Assembly: GCA_002197995.1 (NCBI GenBank)
Contig: NGZR01000001.1
Location: forward strand, 620,001-684,000
Length of the DNA stretch: 64,000 nt
Source of the DNA: Gaeumannomyces sp. JS-464
Lineage: Eukaryota; Ascomycota; Sordariomycetes; Magnaporthales; Magnaporthaceae
Reading direction: 5' to 3'
The translations under genes were made by a program, and so were the position numbers. Below, one piece after another: positions 12,443 to 25,098 of the stretch (positions are counted from its first letter, which is position 1; each line of letters begins with the position of its first letter). The notes under the pieces are model-generated. The model did not search any database. It saw only the letters and a list, made by a program, of their open reading frames with translations, and had not been told where the DNA came from.

Positions 12443-12946
12443 TCACCGGCGGCTGCCCCCCGCAGTGCCTGAGCCGCTGTCACTCTCCTGAATCGCCCGA
12501 AGCGCCGCCACCGCCTGCGATGGGCCCGAGCTCGAGCTGCTACTGGAGCTCGCGATGTCGGGAGGCGGGAAGCTCATGTACGACGAGGAAGGGCCCGGGT
12601 CGGGCCCCTTGCCCTTGTCGACGCCGCCTGCGCTGCCGGACGCGCTCCCCGACCCGCTGCCGCCCGAGATGCTCCCGGCGGCGCTGCCACCCTGGCCGCT
12701 GCTGGAGACGCTGCCGCCCTGGGTGCTCTCGGTGAACCTGACTCTTTGGGTGCTGCTCCCGGCGGCGGCGGCGGTGCTTTGGCCAGCGCTCCCGGCGGAG
12801 GAGGAGGAGGCGGCGGGGTTGAGGTTGAGGTTTGCGGGCCATGGGCCCAGGGGGTCGCTGGCGGTGCTGGATGCGGAGCTGCCGCCGGCGTTGCAGCACG
12901 AGCTCCAGGCCAGCCACGAGGAGGAGGAGGAGGAGGAGGAAGACAT
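12443..12946 (-). CDS. Ser/Gly/Ala-rich low-complexity protein
   Basis: A 167-residue frame starts at 12946 with Met and a run of about nine Ser (from GGA repeats on the plus strand). It continues with Ser, Gly and Ala blocks, the segment QRVRFTE, and a C-terminus QAVAALRAIQESDSG. The non-repetitive parts make sense as disordered protein, whereas the other five frames give Arg- or Pro-rich nonsense. RVRF matches the RVxF pattern used to dock on protein phosphatase 1, but short motifs arise by chance. There is no domain and no signal peptide. It may be one exon of a larger gene. Confidence 0.35.
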   Translation of the reverse strand: MSSSSSSSSSWLAWSSCCNAGGSSASSTASDPLGPWPANLNLNPAASSSSAGSAGQSTAAAAGSSTQRVRFTESTQGGSVSSSGQGGSAAGSISGGSGSGSASGSAGGVDKGKGPDPGPSSSYMSFPPPDIASSSSSSSSGPSQAVAALRAIQESDSGSGTAGGSRR

Positions 12947-13422
12947 TGTGGTGTTGTTTCTTTGTGGGCGGTCTCAGGGGGGACGACTGTTGACCCTTTA
13001 TTGCACGGCCGCTGCTGTGCACTATCGTGAAATGGCGGAGAGTTCAAAATCCTGAGTCCTTGTGTTGCCTGTTGATGGTTTGATTGGTCCGTGTCTTGTG
13101 GGATGTGGCAAAAAGGAAGCAGTGAACCCTGGGTCTCTAGCGAGAAGCATTTTTAATACGGTCCGGGAAATGGAGTTATCAGGTGGCCTGGAAGGTTCAA
13201 TATCTTGCCATTAGCATAATCGGAGAGAGTGACCGTCTGTCGATGAGAGAAACCAGGTGAGAGGTATTTAGATAGGTATAAGGCCAGATGCATCTATATT
13301 AACCAGCACTCGGCCCAAAAAAACACATATTAGTGAGTAAAATTAAACTTGGGCCGTAGGGTATACGAGCCCATTTGCCGTGGACAAGGCCCCCCCCCCT
13401 CTGTGGCCAGACGCACTCGAAA

Positions 13423-15005
13423 TCACCGGCACGACGACCACCACTCGCTTAGAAAGACGCACTTGTACGGCGGCTGGCACACGGTCGGCCCCGTGTAATC
13501 CCTGCCGCCGCACTGCCCCCACTGCGGCACCCCCGGTCCTCCCGTCTGCGTCGGCGTGACGGTGCTGCTGCTGGTAGTGCTGGTCCTGGTCGACGTGACC
13601 AGGGTCGTCGCCGTCGTGGTGGTGACGGGCGGCTGCTGCCCGCCACCACCGCCACGGCCGAGCGCGGCCGCGACGCCGTCCAGCCACCCGGCGTTGGCCC
13701 AGGCCTGAGACGCGTCCCAGACCATGACGCCGGCGAAGCTGGCGAAGCGGCGGGCGTAGGCCACGACGCCGGCCAGCGCGCCGGCGTCGACGTACCCGAC
13801 GCCCGCGGCGCCCGCGCGCCCGGGAACGCCGACCAGGACCTTTGTCCTGCGGCCGGTGCGGGCCGCGGACCAGGCGTCCCACTGGGCGAGGTTGAAGATG
13901 GGCTGGTCGTCGGTGCCCGGGCGGAAGTTGTGCGCGCCGCACCAGTTGTTGTAGAACTGCACCATGACGAAGTCGAGCGCCACGTCGCTGGACGACAGCA
14001 CCACGTCCAGGGCCGCGTCCGGGAGGACGCACTGCGGCGCCGCGGTGAGGTAGAACCTGCGCGAGGGCGAGGAGGCGGCGTCGGTGAGGGCGCGCAGGCG
14101 GCGCGCGAAGGGGAGGAGGTTGGACAGGGGCGACTCGAAGTCGAGGTCGAAGCCGTCGACGGCGGCGCCGCCAAAGGGCCGCAGCGTCGCGCCGCCGCCG
14201 GCCTGGGCGGGGCCGAAGGTGGCCCAGACCTTGTCGGCGGCCGCGACGGCCTCGGCCTCGGAGCGGAAGCCGCCCTCGGTGTAGGTCGCGCCGCCGATGG
14301 AGAGGAGGATGGTCTTGCCCTGGGCCTGGCAGGCCTTGATGTCTTCCCTGGGAGAGGAGCGGGGGTCAGGGTCAGCGGAGCTCGCCGCAGGCTTAGGGGA
14401 TGGGGAGTCGGAGAGTTGCAAGGAGGCTGGCTAGCTCACTGGATCTCTGGGCACTCGAGCAGGGTCGTTCCGGGGAACGGCGTGCACCGGTCGCCCGCGT
14501 TCGCAAAGTTGACAGTCGTGGGATTGACGATGATGTTGAGGAAGGCGAGTGGGATCACCTGGTTTCAGAGGTCATTTTCCTGTCAGCTCTTGCTCCTCCT
14601 TTCTGGGACAGATATCTTGCAGCCGAGCCCGAGGGAGACGTACGTTGACGTTGCTATCTGCGGGATCGAAGCTGATGGTCAGTACAGGCGCGGTGGAAAC
14701 TCTCCAAGCTCTATGGTCCGTACGGCCTGGCCTCATAGGATCCCTTACCTGAGCAGTAGGTAGACAGCCGCTGCTGAGCTCCGGCCTGTCCCGTCGGGCG
14801 GTTGATGGAGTTCTGGCCTGCTGGATGTCAGTCGGTATGCTCGCCGTGGCTGCCGTGCGGCTGAGAAGGAAAAAAAAAGTCACAGCCCACCCCAGTACAC
14901 GGCAATGTTGTTTTGGGCACTCGGATCAAAGCCACAGGTAACCGTCACGACCTGGAAGAGCCAGGCCGCGAGAAAAGGCAATGCAAAAGAGGCGCGAGGA
15001 AGCAT
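13423..15005 (-). CDS. GH18 chitinase with C-terminal CBM1
   Basis: A secreted class III-type chitinase that cuts beta-1,4-GlcNAc chains, for wall remodelling or chitin scavenging. Five exons: 14891-15005, 14749-14817, 14644-14657, 14440-14558 and 13423-14347, together 1242 nt (413 residues), in frame throughout. The N-terminus is a signal peptide (MLPRASFALPFLAAWLF), followed by the barrel start NIAVYWG-QNS split by intron 1. The catalytic signature DGFDLDFE fits DxxDxDxE, with Glu as proton donor. A Thr/Ser-rich linker leads to a C-terminal fungal cellulose-binding module (QWGQCGGRDYTGPTVC, ending in SEWWSSCR). Exon 3 is only 14 nt and is supported on both sides by the conserved reading YCSDSNVNVIPLAF. 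Nothing is broken. CBM1 on a chitinase suggests binding to crystalline polysaccharide. Confidence 0.92.
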
Positions 15006-16447
15006 GGTTTGTAGGTATATCAGGTCGGCTGAGGGCGGTTGGTGGTGTCGTGGAGAGCGGACGGGCAGACGAGTGGAGCCTAGTGAAATCTCTGTTCTCT
15101 GTTGGGCTTCTTATGGCTGCTCGGAATTCCACTTGCCCTCTCGAAGGCCCTTCATCCCAATTGCGCTGAAAGACCAGAGTGCGGCTCGCGTTGGTTTATA
15201 AAACTACAGAATCCCATCCGCCGTACCACGGCCAGCACACATTCACCTCTCCCAGACATCCCTGACCACTACCCCCGTCTCTGCCCCAGACAATGCTAGA
15301 CCGCGGCCGGTGGGGGCCATGTCAGAAGATCACTTGCATATCCTCCCCAAGCCAGACAGCGGAAATCATCTCGGCCATACTCCAAGGCGATGATACAGAA
15401 TGGGTAGCATCGAAATTTATCACCACGAGTCCCAGTTCTTCCGCGGCGGTCGAGACTCCCGGAATCATCATCCATGTCCACGTTCGTGATCATCATCCAT
15501 ACCCAGGGCAAGGGGCCGATCTACGACACCTGTACTTGCTACCCCAGGAAGGCCGATTCACGTGTGACGGTGTACATGTCACTCGACTGCAACTTCTCAG
15601 GAACAGCACGTTACTCGATAAAAGGGGCTAGCACTGCAATGCTGGCAAAATATCTGTGTTATGGGTGGCACACATGTGGCTAGGGCCGTAACTGGCTAGG
15701 CCGCAAATGAGCGCACCAGGGAGCGGTCTAGATCTGGCAAGTCCGCATGTGGGATAGCGTAGCATTGTCTCTACAATAGAGCGGTGCGTGCGCGCGCCCG
15801 TTGGATATCTGGGTTGAGTGGGAGGGCTGCCGAGGGACGGGATGTCGGTCCTCATTGGCTCACTGCTTCACATGAGCTCACAGGAAGCGACGTAGTCCTG
15901 CTCCACTGTAACCCCACAAAATCAAAGAAAGGTGTGGTGGTGTAATTTCACGTTCAAGTGACAGGGTCGAGCAACGTTTTCTCTCGGCCGATCCGTGAAT
16001 CACATTTAAACGCTTGCTGAAAGATTTATCTACAAGTCCACTTGTTCATCTGCCAGGCCCCTGATACCATAATATCATGTGTGCGCCCCTTGCTTTGTTG
16101 GCATCCGTTCGGAGGCTCTCATCGTTGGCAGTGCAACGTTGCACCGCACTAGTAAGGGTTTGAGGGTGCAACGACACGTGAGACAATGGCGGGGCACTGT
16201 CTTGATATCGAGCATTTCATCAGAGATCTTGGGGCCTCATTTGATTGATAATTCCAGTCACATGTCGCTGCAGCGATGGACTCGTGGCCCCGGAACGGGC
16301 CGTATGCGAATCCGGCTGCATGGTAGGCAGCTTCTTTGCCAGATAGGTGGTGCTTCTTTGTCCTTACAATGCCTTTGGAGTTTTTGATTATCTAAAGCAC
16401 TACGCCCCCAAATATCATCTTGTGACTGCCTGCAAAGTAAAAGCATA
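15006..16447. other. Intergenic, chitinase promoter side
   Basis: No supportable gene. The first few hundred bases upstream of 15005 presumably hold the chitinase promoter. Frames in 15300-16400 are short and unconvincing. The stretch ends at the left edge of an AT-rich element. Confidence 0.5.
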
Positions 16448-17271
16448 AGTCAGTGCACCCCCTGTCGAGCACCCCCCCCCCCCTGTCGGGCACCCATTTC
16501 CCCATACAAACGGGTAAAAACTCACTGTTTTAACGACGCAATTAAAAATCGAATAAAAATCGCAAAAATATACATTAAAAAGGGTTATAAAATTTAAAAG
16601 CGCAAATTTTAATTTATAATAAAAAGGTATTATTTATATATTATTACGGGTAACAAACTAATATATTACTTAAAAGTTAAAAATTACATATAATTTATAT
16701 GTAAATAAAAAAACGGGAATAATTTTTTAATTATTACATAAATTTTACTGCAATAAATTTATACGGATTATTAAAGCTAAAATACGTACTATATTTAAAA
16801 AAATTAAATTCCTATAAATTTTTTATAATTTTTTTAAAAATATATACTGTGTAATACACTGTGTAAATGCCATAAATCGGAGTAATTATGTAATATGTAT
16901 TATATGTAAATATTATGCGTTAAAATTTACGATTTTATATATAATGCAAAAAACCGCATATTTATAACTTATATTATTAAAAAGTTATTAGCAATTTTTA
17001 AATGTTATAATTTCCATATAATTTGTTAGCAATCCTTAACATTTTACACATTTTTAATTTATTTAAAATTTATTTACGAACCGTTAAATATAAAACCTAT
17101 AATAAATCATAATATATTCCCCTTTTTAGTTTTTATATCCCCGCTTACTTTATATTTTTGCGATTTTTATTCGATTTTTAATTGCGCTGTAAAAACAGTT
17201 AGTTTTTACCCTTGTGTATGGGGAAATGGGTGCCCAACAGGGGGGGTTGCTCGACAGGGGGTGCACTGACT
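16448..17271. mobile_element. AT-rich TIR element, copy 1 (824 bp)
   Basis: Bounded by inverted repeats of roughly 115 bp that start AGTCAGTGCACCCCCTG and include a C-run and a shared CCCATTTCCCCATAC block. TA flanks both sides (16446-47 and 17272-73), fitting the TA target of Tc1/mariner-type (Fot1/pogo-like) elements. The interior is extremely AT-rich with no open frame, as expected of a non-autonomous, RIP-affected copy. A nearly identical copy lies inverted at 31199-32028. Confidence 0.8.
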
Positions 17272-17273
17272 TA

Positions 17274-20200
17274 CTGACACGTGTAGGTTTTAAGGGGCTG
17301 AGATCGACAAGTTTGTAAGTAAAGATAATATAGTAGAGCTAGAATATCCCAAAAGCTACCTACCTAGTTATAATCCCAAGTCCCCATAGGCCTTCCCCTT
17401 TCCAACCCGCCACATATTTTCCAAGCAAAACGGAATCAGGCTGCCATCGACGTATTTCTGTCCATACAGAGCTTTTGCCGTATCGTGCTGTACTGGGTCA
17501 GCTTTATGTTGACCTCCGTATCCAAGAGTTTCCTCAGATGACAGATCGCAAGGGGTCGCCTGATCGATTTGCAGGCAGGCGGCAGAAATGAAGGTAGGTG
17601 GATGATCCAAGCCTTAGTCGGGTCCTTGCAAGGGATCTTCGCAGGAGGTCCTAAGCTGACAAAGGCGGCTCGTGCTTGTGCGGTCGGCTTCCAAGCCAGG
17701 ACCAATTATCGGAGCTACACGGCCAGGCCAGGCACTGCAAAGCAAGGGGGGCACGTGGTAGACCGATTGACACGATCTTTACACCCAGGGAACTGTAGAA
17801 AAAGCAACGAAGGATAGCAGACCCTCCGGCCTCATGCAAACGGGTGCGCACGAGCGGTGGAGAGCCTCCGTTAGCGCCGCCGAGTGGCCGTAACCCGTTG
17901 GGGAGACTGCGATGACCACGATGTTCTTGGTATTGGTCACTGACACGCTGGTGATATCCGCTCCTTTTTGACGCCAGGTTCCTTGGCAACGAGAACAAGC
18001 TCTCAGCAAAGGGGGCCCCATGGCAGTCGCCTTGGTTCTTGATTTGGTCCCAAACATCAAAACCACGCGATAGATCACAGACGCTCTCCTATATTTATGG
18101 AGACATTGGTTCGAGGTAGGAGAAGACCGTGGTTAAGGTGTAAAGTATGCCATGGCACTAGGCGCGATGGCATAGCCCAGCGCTGCGGCACCCGTCCCCT
18201 GCCTCCACTGGGCGCCCACGTCGAGAGCGTCAGCCGAGCGGCCGTTTGATGTACATGCCAGTCGCTTCGAGCCAGAATGAGGTGGCTCAGTTGTGACCCC
18301 CCTCCCCCCGATCGCCGCGGCCGAGAGAAGCATCTACCTCCACCACCGGAATGGCTATGGGTCTCGCCTTGGAGGCGGCGCATTTGCAGGGGTTGCTGTC
18401 GGCGAAGCAGCCATGCGGCGTCGGACCTCCCAGACTCTTCCTGGAGGCAGACAAGTCTCCCTCCTGTATTGTTGTACAATCCTTGTCCGACAAGAGCTCC
18501 TCTTCATGGGCTGCCCGGTGAGCTCCACGGTTGTCCCGGCCTTGTGGGAGATGTGGATGTAGACTTCTATTGTCGCAAGGGCTCGCAGGAGACCTAGATG
18601 ATTGCTCTGCTTCTCTGGTTTAGCAAAGAAGCAATGCGACAAAGTAGAGAGCGCGCAGTCGGGCTAGGGGATTGATCAATATCTGTGATTCACTAAAAGC
18701 AGAGGGCGGCAAACCCCTTGGCCATGGACCGACACACGAGCGCGTTGGAGTGATTAAGATCTAGTGCAGGTAGTCCGGGTGCTCTGACAGCTGGAGGTGG
18801 CGATTTGGCATTCGAGGAGGCGGCTGAGTCTGGCGCTGCTTGTTCGCTCGCCAATTTTGTCGCGGTCTAGGTCCGACGAGGTCCGCGACAGCTGCACCAT
18901 CGTGGCAAACGGACTGGAGGCCTTTGCGGGGACGTGGTCGTAGGATGTCTCTGAAGAATACCTATTCTTCGAGGCGTCTTCTTCCAGAACAGGGGATGGG
19001 GTTTGGTGTCGTGGGCGGTCATTTTCTCGTGAGGTCAACGTTTCTCGTGAGGTCAACGCTAGGGGCGTTGGTGTATCTGATATTTGTCGACACTGGGTTC
19101 GCGACCTATATCGGCGGAGTCTGGATCGTCAATACATGGATGTTCGCGATGCGCTGCAAGCGCCTGGAAGTCAGCTGTGGGGCCGCCACACTCCTCCGTA
19201 GCCGATGTGACGGTAGGGGGTTTCGATGGTCGACGGTTGGCCTACCCGAGGGGGGACAGAGAGGACGTAGGAATTTATTGGCTGGCCTAGTGCGGCTGCT
19301 GAAAGCCGTCATTGGCGCAAGGGAGAAACGTGATGGCGCGGGCGCGTCGTCCAAGCGAGGGAGAGAATGGAGAATGTGGCTAATCCTTTGAGCTTTGGCT
19401 ACGGCGCCGTTTCTTTTGCTGGGACGATGTCCACATTCTCGGCACCTGCACATACGCACTTTGGACGGCGGGATGTCACGGGACTTTGTCGCGTGAGCTC
19501 GCTCGAGAGTCCCAAGCCAGCAAGGCGAACCCGAAGCTGGCAACGGTCTACACGCGTCTCGTGGTGTGATAGTGGATGCCTGTCTCTGCACTACATTGTC
19601 TAGAATAAAGGGCTGAAGGAAAGGGCCGGCTGAGCACACGACCGCAAGCACACAGTCAGGCTCCAGGAAAGAATGTTGAGCACACCACACGCAGCGATCA
19701 CCGTTGCCCGATTTGGCCGGGGGTCCAAGCCGAGATTGAGACTTGGCGGATCGTTCTGGTGGGGGGCGTTCCCCGCTGCATCCAGTTCTTGCACGGCATC
19801 GGGTTCAGGGTGTGCTCGAGCCACGCCACCAAACGGATACGAAGCCGCCCCGCCGGCGACAACGACAGCGGCGGGGGCGGGACCGGACCCCCGAGTGGAA
19901 GCTTGATGTCTCGGTGTGGGACTTGCTGCCTGTCTGCCTGTCTGCCTACCTGCTAGCCTGCTAGCCTGACCATGATGTGACTGTTTCCAAGCTCAGGGGC
20001 TGGCTTGGAGATGTTTGATATGGGAGAGATAAACATGGGAGTGTGAGAGTGTGTGCTGCACCAGCGAACTAAGCACAAGCCCAGACGTGATCGACATGCT
20101 CCAGCTGCGCAGCAGAGGCCTCAACATCCCGCCGTGGCGTCAAAGGGCGCCCATTGGGGGCTGAGAAAGCCTGCAGCTGACGGCTAGGATTCGGGGTCCA

Positions 20201-21045
20201 CCCTTGGCTGCCTCCCTTGTCTGGCCCACCGCCCTGTATCACGTGAGGCTGCTCAAGCCGTCTTCTCGTGGCCTTTGGGCCTGTGGTGTTTGGCTCGAAT
20301 TGGCGTCCTGGTCCCTCAGTCCTTCTGTCGTTCGTGGGAACAAAGCAGGTGGCCACACAACGCCCCCGGCCTCTGGTCCATGCAGCAGCCGAGGAAAGCC
20401 CATGTCCAACCATCAGACCTGGGGCGAACTTGCATGGGAAGGCGGTTGCCTGCGTGCGGAGAGACCAACCAAAGCGCTAGCGGCAGTGCGAGTGGCCGGG
20501 AACCCCCAAAAGCCAGCACAGCGCCGCAGATAACGCTTGTCCCGAACTGAGTCACGCCCCACTCGCTTGTCGTGCTTGCCAGGCAGGCAGACGGTCCAGT
20601 CCTTCGTCCCGTCTCTGTTCAGCAGCTCGACCGCCGGTCCTGGCCACAGCCTCACCTGCACTGGTAGCACACATAGTCGCGTCCCCTCCCTCACCCCAGG
20701 CAGCAAGGGGCTCTGCGCGGAGGCTCAGCTTGGCGTGCCTGCTATTTGAGACTGCTGACCGCCTTACCTGACCAGTGGCAGGGCGAGTGCGCGTGCGCGC
20801 AGAAAAAGGAAGGGAAAAAAAAAGTTTGGAAATCTGGTTTCTCGACTCTTCCCTTCCCTCCCATCTCCCCGCCGCTCGAGCTGAGCAGCTGTGCCTCTCT
20901 CCTGCTTCCAGAGCCTCGACGCTCGTTTAGCCTCTTCGAATTCTCCTGCTGCTTTGTTTTTTCATCTACATACCCTTTTAATTCTCACTGCCCATCAACG
21001 CTCCCCGCCTGCGAACGACTCCATTCGGATCCTCCAACCGGCTCA
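17274..21045. other. 3.8 kb with no firm gene
   Basis: Several overlapping frames exist (for example minus 18493-18133 and plus 18840-19391), but none shows a domain, signal peptide or consistent exon structure. At 19022-19057 an 18-base unit (TTTCTCGTGAGGTCAACG-like) occurs twice in tandem. The last 300 bases are pyrimidine-rich, like a promoter for the AAA+ gene starting at 21046. Confidence 0.45.
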
Positions 21046-24000
21046 ATGGCGAAGGATACCGACGGCGAGCCTGATGGCGGCTCCAACGCCACCACCGCGT
21101 CTACCCCCGCGGCCACTCCGTTTTCGTCTCTAGAGCAGGACTTCTATAACCACTTCAACTCTAACTTCCACGCTCGACGGCACGGCAAGACGGCCGGATC
21201 CCAAGCGGGAGCCGGCAAGCAGCAATCGACGCAGCAGTCGGCCGACATGGCGAAGTCCGCGGGTTCCACAGCACCCCCGACCCAAGCGTCGGCCGCGGTC
21301 CCCCCAAACCAGGCCAACATGTTCTCGCTGCTGTGCCTCATTGCCAGCTCCGTCCTAGCTTCGGCCGCAAAAGCGTCGGCCCAAACAGACGATATACCTC
21401 CGCAGCCAGACCCGCCAGAGGTCGTCCCCGAGGATCTCGGTAGTCATGACACAGCGCCCGCCAAGCAGCAGGCGGCCAGTCCGGCTGCTGCCGACCCCGC
21501 CGCTCCAGTAGAGACGTGCAAGCACTGTTCGTGTTCCACCAAGCAGGCCGCTGAAACAGCCGCCCAGTCGGGACAGTCAGCTGGTGCGACCAAGCCCGCC
21601 ACCTCGGACTCCGCGGCTACTGAGAAGCCTACAGAGAAGGGCACGACATCCGACGATGCCTCCAGCGGCGCTAAGAAACCCGCCAATGACAAGTCAGCTC
21701 CGAAGACGCCGTCGTCCGAGGATAAGCCTGCTTCGGACGATCAGACTGCCAAGCCCGGAACAACAGCCGAAGACGAGGCGGCTGCGGACGGCGCGTCCAC
21801 TCCGGAACCCCAAACCCCCACCGAGCAGGCTCCGCCCTCCGCAGATGTCCCCTCGGATGAGACTCCAGCCGCGGCCGAGGACGGTGCAGCGGCTGGCGAG
21901 GGCGAGGATGCTGCAGCGGAGAATGCCGAGGCCGAGGCCACTCAGCCAACCGAGGAGCCCGCAAAGCCCGAGCCGCCAAAGCCGGAGACGACTGCTACGA
22001 CCACAAATCTCCCTCCTCCGCCTCCCCCAGCGGTCATAACCAATGCAAACGCGCTGAAGCTACCCGATTGGTTCCTTGGGAACAATGTGGTGCTCTACGA
22101 AGACCTGGCCAAGCGCCAGTCAATGATGGAGCTCTTCAAAGCCAAGCCCGCCAAGAAAGCAGCCGGTAAGCCCGAGGCCGAGGAGACCAAGCCTGAGAGC
22201 GCCTCAGAGAGCTCTGCCCAGAGCTCCGCCGAGAGCACTGCCGAGAACACGCCCGAAAGCACGCCTACAAGCACGCCCCCAAGCGAGCCCGTGAGCGAGT
22301 CTGAGAGTAAGCTCGACAGCAAGCCCGACAGCAAGCCCGAGAACCAGTCTGAAAGCACGCCCGACGGCACAACGGAGGCTACGACAACCAAATGGTCCAG
22401 ATGCCAAGCTGGAAGACAGCGTTGCTGCCAGCAAGAAAGACGATCAGCCGACCGACAGTGAAGCCGCTACAGACGCTGCGGCAGAGCCCAGCTCCGGCTC
22501 AGCAAAGACGGAGCCTGCGAAGGAGATGTGCAGCTGCAAGAAAGCAGCCGCCGCCGCCGCCGCCGCTGATTTGGAGAAGACGGGAGCGACCCCGGCCCCA
22601 GCTTCAGACAAGCCTGCCGATGCCGAGAAACCTCCCCAGAGGCCCGTCTACCAGCTGCACCAGGACATCTATGACGAGGCGCTTGATCTCTTATCCGCTG
22701 CTCTCCAGCCTCCGGTCAAGTCTGTGTCCGACGACAGCACAAAGAAGGCTCCCCCGAGTCCTGGATCACCCAGTCCTCTTTCCTCATCCAGTCTCCAAAG
22801 GACGGCTCCCTCGAATTCCTCGACGAGGTCGTGCGTCAGGTTGGCCGCGACGTCCAAGCCGACATTATCATGATGGAGCTCGACGACCTGGAGGATCTCT
22901 GCCACCAGCTCTGGCACGAGTCGGACGAGGTTCGGGCTGTAGGACCCAAGTATCTGACCTCACCACTGCGCCTGGTTGGCGAGTTCTTCGGCTATGGGAA
23001 GCCGGACGAAAAAGCCAAGGCTGCCGTGGCTTGCATCCTCGAGGGTCCCGCCAGCAAGCGGGAGAGCTTAGCCGATCCATCTGCCAAAGCGTCGGCGGAC
23101 AAGGCTGCCGAGGCCAAGGCAGGCGCAGCCGTCGCTGTCATTGGCGGAAAGGCCGTAGCAGCCGCAGCCGGAAACTCTGTCGATGCAGCAGACATCTTAC
23201 AAGCTGGCGTCAAGGACGCCTTTGAGGCCGCGACCAAGATCCTTCAAGCAGCAATCAAGGAGGCATTCGCTTCAGTGCCCAAGCCCGCCGGTACGACCAC
23301 GTCGGACGCGCAGAACGATTCTGCGGCTGAGGCCAACGCCGCCGAGGCCGCCGACAAGCAATCGACTGCTGGAGACAAGGATGCTGCCCCGTCCAAGCCG
23401 CGACCTCTCATCCTGCTCTTCCGCAACGTCGAGGCCGTGGGCAAGCAGACACCTCTGCAGCGATTGGTCGAGGGCGTTAACAAAGTCCGTAGGGAGAGTG
23501 GTCTCCCCGTCGTCATCGTCGGCACTGCAGTGTCCAACAGCACCTCTGAGTACAAGCCCACAACAGGCATAAACAAGGCTTGGGACGGCTTGGGACTCGA
23601 CGACTCGACCGTCATCAACGTGTCGCCGCGCAACACCAAGCGCGCGAGTGTGGCCTTGAAGCAGCACGGCGCCCGAACCAGGCCCAGGGTCAAGTGGCGG
23701 CTGCTGCGCCGCGCGATCCGCGTCACTCTGGACCAGCACCCGACGGTCAAAGTTGATGCCCTCTACCCTTCAGGCCCTGCTGCCGGCGAGTCGGTCGTCG
23801 ACGAGCTCGAAGACGAGCAGAGGAGGCAGACTCTTGCGGACTGGGACGATACCTTGTCGGCCCGCGTCGTCCGCCAGGTGTCTGCGCGTGCTGTTAGAGC
23901 CGGCGCCGTAACGCCTGCTGACGTCTTTGATGTCATGGAGCGAGTCATGAAGAACCAGGCCATCCTCAACAAGATGAACGAGGCTGGCGATGACGACTTT

Positions 24001-25098
24001 GTCGGCGAAGACGGAGACAGCGACGAGGACGTCGAGTTTGGAGGACCGGCCAAGAAGTCCAAGGTCAAGTCCCTTCTGGACAGTATCTCTGACAGCTGCT
24101 CCGATGCTGAGAAGGAGTACTTTGACTGCGTCGTCGATACTGGTATGCTTCCCCCCCTTCCCCCCTTCCCCCCTTGGATCCATCATTTTATCATTTATCC
24201 GCTGCTAACCCTTGTCGTCGTCGTCATAGTTGCCGTCTCATCTGCCGCACAGGGTATACACATGGACCAAGCCCTCATGGACAGTCTTAAGCAGCTGCTC
24301 TCCCTGCGGACTAGCAAGCCGTACGGCCTGCTGGCTAAGGAAGCCGTCAATGGTGCCATCCTGTACGGCCCGCCTGGCACAGGCAAGACGCATCTCGCGC
24401 GCGTCGTTGCAGCGTCTTCGGGAACCAACCTTATCGTGGCCACACCGGCGGATATCCAGAACATGTGGGTGGGCGAGACGGAGAAGCGCATCAAGGCCCT
24501 CTTCTCGCTGGGAACCAAGTTGGCGCCGTGCGTCATCTTCCTGGACGAAGGCGATTCGGTCTTTGGACGCCGGCAGTCGCGTGACCGCGACTGGCAGCGC
24601 AAAGCCATGAGCCAGTTCCTGATGGAGATGGATGGTCTGGTCAGCCGCAAGAAGGCGCCATTCCTGATGGTGGCGACCAACCGACCCGGCGACATCGACG
24701 AGGCCGTGTGCCGTCGTCTTCCGCACACGCTCCACATCGGCATGCCCACCGCGGCGGGACGCAGGGCCATCCTGGACATCTACCTCAAGGACGAGAAGCT
24801 CGACGAGAAGCTGGACCTGGACGAGGTCGCTGCCGACTCGATGACTAGGGGTTTCTCGGGGTCCGACATCCGGACGCTGTGCGTCCAGGCGGCCATGGCG
24901 GCGCACAAGGCGCTCGAGGAGGACAACAAGGCCAAGGCGGAGATCAAGGCCGAGGGCGGCGAGGGCGGTGGCGAGCCGGACGCCACCGAGGACAAGACCG
25001 GGACCCAGAAGAGGGGTCATCAAGATGGAGCACCTTCAAGACCGCTCTCGAGCGGACGCGGTCCGTCAGTGACGAGGGAGTCACTGGATGGAGATTGA
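21046..25098 (+). CDS. AAA+ ATPase with long acidic N-terminus
   Basis: The C-terminal third is a classical AAA+ module: Walker A GPPGTGKT (about 24370), Walker B with CVIFLDEGDSVFG (about 24530), a sensor-1-like MVATNRP, and an Arg-finger region with CRRLPHTLHI. It resembles the Msp1/spastin-like group that unfolds or extracts proteins; the substrate is unknown. The N-terminal 450 residues are Ala/Pro/Glu/Ser-rich and probably disordered. They contain one hydrophobic segment (MFSLLCLIASSVLASAA, about 21319), a possible membrane or targeting element, and two Cys clusters (CKHCSC, MCSCKK). The middle has its own folded-looking domain (about 22850-24140). One intron at 24143-24229 (GTATGC...ATAG). 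Frame shifts are needed near 22389-22393, in the C run 22751-22755, and two or three times after 25013, so the listed end is one of several possible C-termini. The AAA+ core itself is unbroken. Confidence 0.75.

Noticed and set aside
16490..17220. Mitochondrial or rDNA origin for the AT-rich stretch
   Set aside because: Inverted ends, TA flanks and a second copy in the window show a transposon relic instead.
18075..18493. Overlapping minus-strand frames that might form a small gene
   Set aside because: I could not link them with plausible introns or find a signal peptide, and composition shifts between frames.
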